Below, piece by piece: positions 1 through 5,950 of a stretch of DNA of 8,331 nucleotides (position 1 is its first letter; every line of letters starts with the position of its first letter). Made by a program: the position numbers and the translations under genes. The DNA comes from an uncultured bacterium (GTDB lineage: Bacteria > Verrucomicrobiota > Lentisphaeria > Oligosphaerales > Oligosphaeraceae): NCBI GenBank assembly GCA_902783355.1, contig CACZQQ010000492.1, positions 1 to 8,331 of the forward strand, written 5' to 3'. Under the pieces are notes generated by a model. That model was not told the origin of the DNA and ran no database searches. It saw nothing but the letters and a program-made list of their open reading frames with translations.

Positions 1-501
1 GTCTGCATCGCGTCCCACCACACCACCTGCTCCGTCATGATCCAGGAGTGCTCCCACGACATCGACTCGTTCGATCTGGAATACCTGCAGCATGACCTGC
101 TCGACATCATGCGCAAGATGATCCCCGACTTCGCCGAGGAGCACCAGTACCGCCATCCCGGCCCCATCCATACGCAGTTTGGCCGCTATGTCAATGAGCC
201 GGGCGACTACACCAGCATGAACACCGACGGCCACCTGCGCTCCGTCTTCTTCGGCCGCAGCGAGACCATGACCATCAAGGACGGCGTCCTCGACGGCGGC
301 GAATTCGCCCACGTCTACTTCGTGGACTGGGACCACGTGCGCGCACGCCACCGCCAGCTCAACGTCACCGTCATGGGCACCACAGGCCCCCTCGAGGAGG
401 ACCGCAAGTGGAACAACGGCGAGACCATCAACACCCTGCGCAAGTACACCCCCGAGGAGAAGGCGGACGACGTCCACTTCACCCTGCAGCAGAAGCGCTG
501 A
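1..501 (+). CDS. C-terminal part of an unrecognised protein (5' end outside window)
   Basis: The frame is open from base 1 to the TGA at 499-501, giving 166 residues. An ATG at 37 exists, but nothing marks it as a start and the reading frame continues upstream of it, so this is most likely the tail of a longer gene. I do not recognise the family. The fragment is soluble-looking, with no membrane segment. It is rich in histidine (12 of 166), including an early SHHTTCS stretch, and in acidic and aromatic residues. Around residues 100-125 is a probable beta-strand segment (AHVYFVDWDHVRARHRQLNV), and the end is charged (TPEEKADD...LQQKR). The stop lies only 10 nt before the downstream DeoR-family regulator on the same strand, so it is probably co-transcribed with the sugar cassette and may act in the same pathway. 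That role is inferred from position only. A metal-dependent or carbohydrate-active enzyme is possible but not shown. Confidence 0.75.
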   Translation, partial: VCIASHHTTCSVMIQECSHDIDSFDLEYLQHDLLDIMRKMIPDFAEEHQYRHPGPIHTQFGRYVNEPGDYTSMNTDGHLRSVFFGRSETMTIKDGVLDGGEFAHVYFVDWDHVRARHRQLNVTVMGTTGPLEEDRKWNNGETINTLRKYTPEEKADDVHFTLQQKR

Positions 502-511
502 CGCGCGCCGC

Positions 512-1285
512 ATGAACGACCGCCAGCGCCAAATCCTTGCGCTCCTGCGCACCAGCGACCAGACCGTCAAGGCGCTGGCCGCCCAGTTCGCGGTCACGGA
601 GATGACGGTGCGCAGGGACCTGAAGGCGCTTTCCGCCTGCGAGGGCATCGTCGTCGCCCGCGGCCATGTGCTGCTCTACGACACGCTGCACAAGTCGTCG
701 GAGGACGGCGCGACGGGGGCGGCGGGCGTGCGGCAGGCCATCGCCGCCGCCCTCTACCGCCGCCTCTTCCCCACGGACGCCCTCTTCATCAGCGGCGGGC
801 GCACGACGCTGGCCTTCGCGCGCTACCTCTCCGGCCACTGCACCGCGCCTGTGACCGTGGTCACCAACTCGCTGGCCATCGCCTCCACCCTCTTCCGCGG
901 CAACGGCCTGCGCGAGGGCGGCGGCCGCTGCAAGGTCATCCTGCTGGGCGGCGAGTTCCGCGACGACAAGATGGACCTCATGGGCCCTGTCGCGGAGAAG
1001 AACCTGCGGGAGTACCACGTCTCGTGGCTGGTCACAGGCTGCGACGCGGCCTCCGAGGAGGGCGGCTTCTACACCGCCGACCTCTCCATCTCCAACCTGG
1101 AGCGCGAATCGGTGAAGATCGCCGACCACGTGGCCGTCATCACCGAAAGCGCCAAGTTCGGCCTCAAGGCCCTCGCCAAGTTCGCCGATTTCAGCGAAAT
1201 CGAGGTGCTGGCCACCGACGGCCAGATGGACGAGGGGCTCCTGCGGCGGTTGCGCGCCCGCGGCCTCGAAGTCGTGCAGGGATAG
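512..1285 (+). CDS. DeoR-family transcriptional regulator
   Basis: This 257-residue protein has the usual DeoR-family length and layout. Residues 1-55 form the N-terminal winged helix-turn-helix: it opens RQRQILALL, and VKALAAQFAVTEMTVRRDLK (residues 19-38) is the recognition region. Residues about 75-250 form the DeoR C-terminal sensor domain of the ribose-isomerase-like fold, with FISGGRTT at 92-99, TNSLAIA at 118-124, LGGEFR at 145-150, MGP at 157-159, and TESAKFG at 211-217 in place of the commoner D-S-K-F-G. Family members usually repress sugar catabolic operons and release DNA when a phosphorylated sugar binds this domain. The ATG at 512 gives the standard family N-terminus. No good Shine-Dalgarno precedes it, and the upstream stop is 10 nt away, so translation is probably coupled. 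A kinase and a sugar isomerase downstream suggest it controls this cassette and senses its sugar phosphate, which is inferred. Confidence 0.93.
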   Translation: MNDRQRQILALLRTSDQTVKALAAQFAVTEMTVRRDLKALSACEGIVVARGHVLLYDTLHKSSEDGATGAAGVRQAIAAALYRRLFPTDALFISGGRTTLAFARYLSGHCTAPVTVVTNSLAIASTLFRGNGLREGGGRCKVILLGGEFRDDKMDLMGPVAEKNLREYHVSWLVTGCDAASEEGGFYTADLSISNLERESVKIADHVAVITESAKFGLKALAKFADFSEIEVLATDGQMDEGLLRRLRARGLEVVQG

Positions 1286-1329
1286 CGGGGTCGGGAAATC
1301 AAGAATCGAAGAGTCCGGAATTCAAACAC

Positions 1330-1335
1330 GAGGGA
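1330..1335 (+). promoter_or_regulatory. Ribosome binding site that fixes the ceramidase-like gene start
   Basis: The purine-rich GAGGGA at 1330-1335 sits about 6-8 nt before the ATG at 1342. The same frame stays open upstream to an ATG at 1024, but that extension overlaps the DeoR gene and is arginine-rich with no family similarity. This site and the start of similarity (LLIGWAEADVTP) both favour 1342. Confidence 0.7.
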
Positions 1336-1341
1336 AAAGAC

Positions 1342-2814
1342 ATGGCAGAGAAACTTCTGATAGGCTGGGCCGAGGCGGACGTGACGCCGAAGATGGACAA
1401 GTACGTCTCGCTTTCGGGGCAGTACTATGCGCGCTTCAGCAAGGAGGTCTACTCGCGGCTCAAGTTCACCTGCGCGGCCTTCTCGCAGGGGAAGGAGCAG
1501 TTCGTGGTAGGCACGCTGGACATCGGCGAAATCGTCGGCCCCATCCACGAGGCCGTGGGGCGCCTGGCCGCCGAACTGGAACCGGCCATCGACCCGTCCC
1601 GCGTCTTCATCAACGCCATCCACACCCACACCGCGCCAGCCGCCGGCGAAGGCGGCCCCGAAAGCGTCTACAGGCTGGCCGCCACCGACGATTTCCGCCC
1701 GCCCGCCGACGAGATCCTCACGCCTAAGGAATACATGGACTACATCGTGCCCATCATGGCACACGCCATCGTGGACGCGTGGAAGGCGCGGCAGCCCGGC
1801 GGCATCGCGCGCGCCTTCGGCAATGCCAGAATCGGCCACTGCCGACGCGCCGTCTTCCGCGACGGCACCGCCGAAATGTACGGCGACACCACGCGCGCCG
1901 ACTTCACCGCCATGGAGGCGGGGGAGGACACGGGCGTCGAAATGCTCTTCACCTGCGACGAAGGCGGCAGGAAGACAGGCATGTTCCTCAACGTCGCCTG
2001 CCCCTCGCAGGTCATGGAGGCCACCTACAAGCTCTCCTCCGACTTCGCAGGCGCCACACGCGAACTGCTCAAGAAGGAGTTCGGCGACGATTTCCATACC
2101 CTCTACCAGATCAGCCCCGCCGGCTGCCAGTCCCCCCGCGACCTCGTGCGCCACTACGAGGACACCGAGCCCGACTTCTGGCACGAAGACGGCGTACCCG
2201 TGCTGGCCAACCGCCTCGTGGCGGCCGTCCGCGCCGCCAAGGTCTATCCCGTGGACTACGCGCCTCTCCTCAAGAGCACCGTGCAGGAAGTGACGCTGCC
2301 GCGACGCAAGGTCTCCTACATGGAGTACGAGGCCGCCAAGGCGGAGCTGGCGCGGCTGGAGGCCATCCTCCCCGAACGCGCCGCCTTCGACGCCTTCTGC
2401 GCGGAAATGCACGCCAACGAGAAGCTCAACGGCCCCGGCCCCTACGACAGCAAGCTCCACCACTTCGTCCTCATCAAGAACGCCAAGGCAGTCGTCGCGC
2501 GCTATGAGGACCAGGACGCCAAGCCCAACGTGGCCTTCCGCATGAACGCCGTGCGCCTGGGGGACATCGCCATCGCCAACAACCCCTTCGAGCTCTACCT
2601 CTACTACGGCCAGATCATCAAGGCGCGCAGCAGGGCGAAACAGACATTCCTCATCCAACTCTCTGGTAGCCAACCACTTGGATACCTGCCAAGCCCTGAC
2701 GGCGCCAAGTTCGGCGGCTACGGCGGCTGCGTCGTCAACGGACAGTGCGGCCCCGACGCCGGCTTCAAGCTGGCCGACGCGACCGTCGCCGCCATCAACG
2801 CCCTCTTCGGCTGA
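1342..2814 (+). CDS. Neutral/alkaline ceramidase-family hydrolase, probably cytosolic
   Basis: This 490-residue protein matches the N-terminal catalytic domain of neutral/alkaline non-lysosomal ceramidases, which are zinc amidohydrolases. Family landmarks in order are WAEADVTP (9-16), NAIHTHTAP (91-99, zinc-site histidines H94/H96), ISPAGCQSPRD (257-267), NNPFELYLYYG (413-423) and LGYLPSPDGAKFGGYGG (446-462). Compared with the Pseudomonas aeruginosa enzyme as I remember it (His97, His204, Glu411, Tyr448, nucleophile Ser274 in GDVSPN), H94/H96, E417, Y448 and S264 look retained. The segment that should carry the second zinc histidine reads NVACPSQVM (217-225) and has none. There is no signal peptide, and the C-terminal domain of secreted ceramidases is absent. 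That makes ceramide an unlikely substrate; an N-acyl, ester or other sugar conjugate is more plausible but unproven. It lies between a regulator and a sugar kinase, with 12 nt to the kinase start. A stretch of unusual codons lies at 2641-2700. Confidence 0.85.
   Translation: MAEKLLIGWAEADVTPKMDKYVSLSGQYYARFSKEVYSRLKFTCAAFSQGKEQFVVGTLDIGEIVGPIHEAVGRLAAELEPAIDPSRVFINAIHTHTAPAAGEGGPESVYRLAATDDFRPPADEILTPKEYMDYIVPIMAHAIVDAWKARQPGGIARAFGNARIGHCRRAVFRDGTAEMYGDTTRADFTAMEAGEDTGVEMLFTCDEGGRKTGMFLNVACPSQVMEATYKLSSDFAGATRELLKKEFGDDFHTLYQISPAGCQSPRDLVRHYEDTEPDFWHEDGVPVLANRLVAAVRAAKVYPVDYAPLLKSTVQEVTLPRRKVSYMEYEAAKAELARLEAILPERAAFDAFCAEMHANEKLNGPGPYDSKLHHFVLIKNAKAVVARYEDQDAKPNVAFRMNAVRLGDIAIANNPFELYLYYGQIIKARSRAKQTFLIQLSGSQPLGYLPSPDGAKFGGYGGCVVNGQCGPDAGFKLADATVAAINALFG
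2641..2700 (+). other. Codon-usage island inside the ceramidase-like gene
   Basis: In these 20 codons (residues 434-453), 10 end in A or T: aca, caa twice, tct, ggt, cca twice, ctt, gga and cct. The 20 codons on each side have one apiece. The encoded segment QTFLIQLSGSQPLGYLPSPD is a conserved family motif, so the protein is intact and only codon choice changes. Confidence 0.7.
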
Positions 2815-2815
2815 C

Positions 2816-2819
2816 GGAG
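2816..2819 (+). promoter_or_regulatory. Ribosome binding site of the FGGY kinase
   Basis: GGAG lies 7 nt before the ATG at 2827 and immediately after the TGA of the preceding gene at 2812-2814. It supports this start and suggests tight translational linkage of the two genes. Confidence 0.65.
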
Positions 2820-2826
2820 CGCCCCC

Positions 2827-4299
2827 ATGGCCCGCTGCTATCTCGGAATCGACATCGGCACCACCGGCATCAAGGCGGTCCTCTTCGACACGGAGGGCCG
2901 CCCGCTGGGCGGCGGGCTGGCCGAATACGTGCTGGAGACGCCCTCTCCGGACATCGTGGAGCTTGATCCGGAGCGCTACTGGGAGGCGACATGCCGTGCC
3001 GTCAGGGAGGCCGTCGCGGCGGCCAATGTCCCGCCGGAGGACATCGTCTCATGCGGCGTGACGGGCCAGGCGGAGACGCTCATCGTCCTGGACGCCGACG
3101 GAAAGCCGTTGCGCAAGGCCATCGTCTGGCTGGACAACCGCGCCGTGGAGGAGGCCGCCGCCTTCCGTGCCCGCTTCGGCGACGACGCCCTCTTCCGCCT
3201 CTCCGGCCAGACGGAGATGCTGCCCTGCTGGCCCGCCGCCAAGATCCTCTGGCTGCGCACCCACGAGCCGGATGTCTTCGCCAAGGCCGCGCACTACCTC
3301 ATGGTGGAGGACTTCATCATCTCGCGCCTCTGCGGCGAGTATGTGACCTGCCGCGGCCTCATGCCCTCCTCCCTCTACTACGACATCCGCACAGGCGCCT
3401 ATGACGCGGATATTCTTAGCTTCTTGCAAATCAACGAGTTACAGCTTCCTCACCTAAAGGACGCGGGCGAACCGGCAGGCACATGCAGCGAAGGCAACGG
3501 CCTCCTGCCGGCGGGCTGCGTCCTCACCTGCGGCCCCATCGACCATGTCTGCGGCAACCTGGGCAGCGGATGCACAGAAGAGGGCCTCGTCTCCGAGACG
3601 ACGGGCTGCTCGCTGGCCCTCTGCGCCGCCTTCCCGCGCCCCGTCTACGACGAGGAGCGCCGCATCAGCACATACCTTGGCTTCGCGCCAAAGACCTACG
3701 TCCTGCTGCCGTGGGCGCCCACCGCAGGCATGCTCCTCAAGCACTTCCGCGACGAATTCACGGCAGGGCTGACCTACGACGACCTAGGGCGCCTCGCGGC
3801 CGAGGTGCCGCCGGGCAGCGATGGCCTCCTGCTGCTGCCGCACTGCGCGGGCGCCGTCTCGCCCGTCTGCAATCCCGCCGCGCGCGGCGTCGCCTACGGC
3901 GTGACGCTGGCCCACAAGCGCGGCCATTGGGCACGCGCCATCATGGAATCCGTCGCCTACCTGCTGCGGGACAACGTGGAGGTCCTGCGCGCCATGGCAT
4001 GCCCCATCGTGGAGGTGCGCGCGCTGGGCGGCGCCGCGCGAAGCCCCCTGTGGCTGCAGATCATGGCGGATGTGCTGGACACGCCCGTGACCGTCACCGC
4101 CTGCGAGGAGGCGACCGCCCTCGGCGCCGCCATCCTGGGCCGCCTCGCCGCCTGCGAGATCGCCTCCGCGGCGGAGGGCGCCCGCGCCATGGTGCGTCTC
4201 AAGAGCACCATCCGGCCTGGGCCGAATGCAACCGCCTACGCCCGCGAATACGACCGCTACCGCAAGTTGAACAACCTGCTCCTGCCAACTTTCAAATAA
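2827..4299 (+). CDS. FGGY-family carbohydrate kinase
   Basis: This 490-residue protein is a full-length FGGY sugar kinase, the fold of xylulokinase, fuculokinase and glycerol kinase, which transfers ATP phosphate to a sugar hydroxyl. The N-terminal domain has the phosphate-binding strand LGIDIGTTGIKAVLFD (6-21), GVTGQAE (77-83) and WLDNR (101-105). GPIDHVCGNLGSG (236-248) carries the likely catalytic base, D239. The C-terminal ATPase domain has GLLLLPHCAGAVSP (333-346), ARGVAYGVTLAH (352-363), ALGGAARSPLWLQIMADVL (399-417) and EEATALGAAILG (427-438). Nothing seen separates xylulose, fuculose, rhamnulose or another ketose as substrate. The isomerase encoded next probably supplies its ketose, so the two would form consecutive steps, and the phosphorylated product could be the signal read by the DeoR regulator. 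A patch of AT-ending codons lies at 3409-3456. Confidence 0.95.
   Translation: MARCYLGIDIGTTGIKAVLFDTEGRPLGGGLAEYVLETPSPDIVELDPERYWEATCRAVREAVAAANVPPEDIVSCGVTGQAETLIVLDADGKPLRKAIVWLDNRAVEEAAAFRARFGDDALFRLSGQTEMLPCWPAAKILWLRTHEPDVFAKAAHYLMVEDFIISRLCGEYVTCRGLMPSSLYYDIRTGAYDADILSFLQINELQLPHLKDAGEPAGTCSEGNGLLPAGCVLTCGPIDHVCGNLGSGCTEEGLVSETTGCSLALCAAFPRPVYDEERRISTYLGFAPKTYVLLPWAPTAGMLLKHFRDEFTAGLTYDDLGRLAAEVPPGSDGLLLLPHCAGAVSPVCNPAARGVAYGVTLAHKRGHWARAIMESVAYLLRDNVEVLRAMACPIVEVRALGGAARSPLWLQIMADVLDTPVTVTACEEATALGAAILGRLAACEIASAAEGARAMVRLKSTIRPGPNATAYAREYDRYRKLNNLLLPTFK
3409..3456 (+). other. Codon-usage island inside the FGGY kinase gene
   Basis: In these 16 codons (residues 195-210), eight end in A or T (gat, att, ctt twice, caa, tta, cct, cta) and a ttg is also present. 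The preceding 20 codons have two A/T-ending codons. The frame is intact and the segment lies in the later part of the N-terminal domain, before the catalytic Asp motif. Confidence 0.65.
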
Positions 4300-4317
4300 C
4301 GCGGGGCCTGTTCGGTG

Positions 4318-4338
4318 CCGGCGGCGAGAAGCCGCCGG
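4318..4338 (+). other. Intercistronic RNA hairpin between kinase and isomerase
   Basis: CCGGCGGC at 4318-4325 and GCCGCCGG at 4331-4338 form a perfect 8-bp, all G-C stem around the 5-nt loop GAGAA. It lies 18 nt after the kinase stop and 22 nt before the isomerase ribosome binding site. It is followed by an A-rich rather than T-rich stretch, so it does not look like an intrinsic terminator. An mRNA-stabilising or processing element that sets the isomerase level is plausible but inferred. Confidence 0.6.
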
Positions 4339-4360
4339 AAAGAGTGAGCAATAACCAATC

Positions 4361-4364
4361 GGAG
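4361..4364 (+). promoter_or_regulatory. Ribosome binding site of the isomerase
   Basis: GGAG lies 6 nt before the ATG at 4371, in an A-rich context. The isomerase frame is open far upstream, to 3483, but that part overlaps the kinase and is arginine-rich noise. This site and the family-like N-terminus set the start at 4371. Confidence 0.75.
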
Positions 4365-4370
4365 AACAAA

Positions 4371-5738
4371 ATGCTTCAGAAAGCTCAAGAGATGCGCGCC
4401 GGCTTTGTCGGCTTCGGCGAAGTCAACACGCCCCGCGAGTTCATCGACGGTCGCTGCCATGAGGCGGCGGAGGCGCTGCGCCAGCGCGGCCTGACCGTCT
4501 GCGAGACCGCCCCCGTCAGCGACGATCCGGAGGGCCTGCAGGCGCAGCGCGCCATCGACGAACTGTCACGGCAGGACTTCGACGCGCTGGCACTGTGCGT
4601 GGCCGGCTGGATCCCCTCCTGGGCGGTCATGAAGATCGTGGAGCAGTTTCGCCACAAGCCGATTTTGCTGTGGGGGCTGAGCGGCTGGCGCGCCAACGGC
4701 CACTTCGTCACCACCGCCGACCAGGCCGGCACGACCGCCCTCCGCGCCGCCCTCGCCGAACACGGCTGCACCTTCAAGTATCTCGTCAACTTCAAGGACA
4801 GCGCGCCACGCTACGACGAGGCCGCCGCCTACCTGAAGGCCGCCTCGGCCGCCGCCTGGATGCGCCACGCCTTCATCGGCATGAACGGCTACCGCGACAT
4901 GCGCCTCTTCGGCACCCTCTACGACGGAAACCTCCTCAAGCGCGTCGTCGGCGCCGAAATCGAGCACTTCGACCTGCTGGAGATCGCGGATCTCATCAAG
5001 GAAATTCCTTCGTCGGAGATAGATGCGGCGGCGGCCCATATCCGGAGGGAGTGGGAGTTCCAGCGGGAGCCGCAGGAGGGCACCGTGGAGAATTCCGTGC
5101 GGCTGGCCCTCGCCTTCAAGCGCAAGATCGAGGCGCGCGGCTACGACGCCTTCTCCTTCTGCGACGTGGACGGCGTCAAGAAGCTGCTCAAGTTCGCCCC
5201 CGCCGGCGCCATGACCCTCCTCCACGACCTCATCGACATCCCCACGACCCCTGAAAACGACTCCTACGGCACCGTCACGCAGCTCATCGTCAAACGCCTG
5301 ACGGGACGGACGCCCGCCTACATGGAGTTCTACGAATTCACGCGCGACTCCGCCCTCATGGGCGTGCCCGACTACGTGCCCGGCTGCGCCGTGGACGGCC
5401 GCATCACCGTCATGCCCAACGCCTTCGGCTCCTTCGGCGAGGGCCTCCTCAACGTCTCGAAGGTGAAGACAGGGGAGGTCACCATCGCGCGGCTGGCGCA
5501 GGTCGGCGGCGAGCTGGCCATGCATTGCGTGCGCGGAAACGCCGTCCGGCCGGAGACATGGGAGGAGGCGGGCTGGGCGCCGCCCGCGCCGCAACTGCCC
5601 TCCATCGAAGTCAAGTTCGACTTCCCCGCCGACGACTTCCTGGCCAACGTCATGGGACAGCACTACATCGTCTCCTACGGCGACAACCGCCCCCTCCTCA
5701 AGGCCTACTGCGACATCGCCGGCATCCGCTGGATCTGA
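4371..5738 (+). CDS. L-fucose/L-arabinose isomerase family protein
   Basis: This 455-residue cytosolic protein belongs to the FucI/AraA-type isomerases, metal-dependent aldose-ketose isomerases. It is shorter than E. coli FucI (about 590 residues) and resembles the compact relatives annotated as fucose/arabinose isomerase family. Its N-terminus, AGFVGFGEVNTPREF (10-24), starts a Rossmann-like domain with ALALCVAGWIPSWAVMKIV (72-90) and ILLWGLSGW (98-106). The C-terminal region has TPENDSYGTVTQLIVKRLTG (293-312), YMEFYEF (317-323), MGVPDYVPG (330-338), WEEAGWAPPAPQLPSIE (397-413) and GQHYIVSYGDN (429-439). E. coli FucI uses Glu337, Asp361 and His528. By motif and spacing the counterparts are E295, E319 (Glu for Asp) and H431. 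The substrate cannot be fixed; L-fucose, D-arabinose or another aldose are candidates. With the upstream kinase it would make a ketose phosphate. A short AT-ending codon run lies at 5001-5024. Confidence 0.88.
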   Translation: MLQKAQEMRAGFVGFGEVNTPREFIDGRCHEAAEALRQRGLTVCETAPVSDDPEGLQAQRAIDELSRQDFDALALCVAGWIPSWAVMKIVEQFRHKPILLWGLSGWRANGHFVTTADQAGTTALRAALAEHGCTFKYLVNFKDSAPRYDEAAAYLKAASAAAWMRHAFIGMNGYRDMRLFGTLYDGNLLKRVVGAEIEHFDLLEIADLIKEIPSSEIDAAAAHIRREWEFQREPQEGTVENSVRLALAFKRKIEARGYDAFSFCDVDGVKKLLKFAPAGAMTLLHDLIDIPTTPENDSYGTVTQLIVKRLTGRTPAYMEFYEFTRDSALMGVPDYVPGCAVDGRITVMPNAFGSFGEGLLNVSKVKTGEVTIARLAQVGGELAMHCVRGNAVRPETWEEAGWAPPAPQLPSIEVKFDFPADDFLANVMGQHYIVSYGDNRPLLKAYCDIAGIRWI

Positions 5739-5754
5739 CGATGCGTTTCCCTTC

Positions 5755-5780
5755 TGGGCGCGGCAGGAACACCGCGCCCA
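5755..5780 (+). other. First hairpin of a three-hairpin array after the isomerase
   Basis: TGGGCGCGG at 5755-5763 pairs perfectly with CCGCGCCCA at 5772-5780, a 9-bp stem with the 8-nt loop CAGGAACA. It begins 16 nt after the isomerase stop. No T-run follows directly; the next hairpin begins 3 nt later. It may protect the 3' end of the operon mRNA or act with the following hairpins in termination. Confidence 0.6.
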
Positions 5781-5783
5781 TGT

Positions 5784-5811
5784 GCCGCCGGCCTTGCGGG
5801 CGGCATTTATT
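5784..5811 (+). terminator. Candidate intrinsic terminator of the sugar operon
   Basis: GCCGCC at 5784-5789 pairs with GGCGGC at 5799-5804. An inner GC/GC pair (5791-5792 with 5796-5797) lies across a G-G mismatch around the loop CTT. The T-rich stretch ATTTATT follows at 5805-5811. This is the best terminator-like arrangement in the gap, though the U-tract is short and interrupted. Confidence 0.5.
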
Positions 5812-5836
5812 CGCCACCGCTTTCGGTGGCGCCTTT
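5812..5836 (+). terminator. Second candidate terminator hairpin
   Basis: CGCCACCG at 5812-5819 and CGGTGGCG at 5824-5831 form a perfect 8-bp stem with the tetraloop CTTT. Only a weak CCTTT follows, so on its own it is a poor terminator. It may be a backup to the preceding hairpin, or terminate with little help from a U-tract. Confidence 0.45.
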
Positions 5837-5950
5837 GGGGCAAAAGTCGTGTTTCTATATTTAACGCGAGCCCACGCGCGCGATGTGTCCGGCGCATTAT
5901 ATTTTGCCGATTTCACTTCACTTGAACCTTCAACCCGATAGGATCGTCCC
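5837..5950 (+). promoter_or_regulatory. AT-rich leader and probable promoter region of purL
   Basis: After the hairpins the base composition drops and two TATATT elements appear, at 5856-5861 and 5898-5903. Each is a possible -10 box, but no convincing -35 partner is seen at the expected distance. An AGGA at 5940-5943 lies 7 nt before the purL ATG. I recognise no riboswitch or PurR-type operator. purL probably has its own promoter here, because it is functionally unrelated to the operon before it. Confidence 0.4.

Noticed and set aside
1024..1341. Upstream extension of the ceramidase-like gene to the ATG at 1024
   Set aside because: It overlaps the DeoR gene, its residues are arginine-rich noise, and a good ribosome site precedes the ATG at 1342.
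1069..2673. Minus-strand ORF of 534 codons antisense to the ceramidase-like gene
   Set aside because: Its translation is low-complexity (rich in G, V, A, D, H), shows no domain, and is explained by strong G/C third-position bias of the real gene on the other strand.
4267..4300. Internal promoter for the isomerase (TTGAAC near 4267)
   Set aside because: The -35-like hexamer has no acceptable -10 element at 16-18 nt, and it lies within the kinase coding sequence.
3483..4370. Upstream extension of the isomerase frame into the kinase gene
   Set aside because: The extension is arginine/proline-rich shadow sequence of the kinase; GGAG at 4361 and the family N-terminus fix the start at 4371.
4566..5897. 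Minus-strand ORF of 443 codons antisense to the isomerase
   Set aside because: Same cause: compositionally biased (V, E, G, H, D), no recognisable motif, and the opposite strand carries a clear conserved enzyme.
5739..5950. Purine or other riboswitch controlling purL
   Set aside because: No known aptamer core could be recognised; the hairpins are close to the operon end and look more like termination structures.
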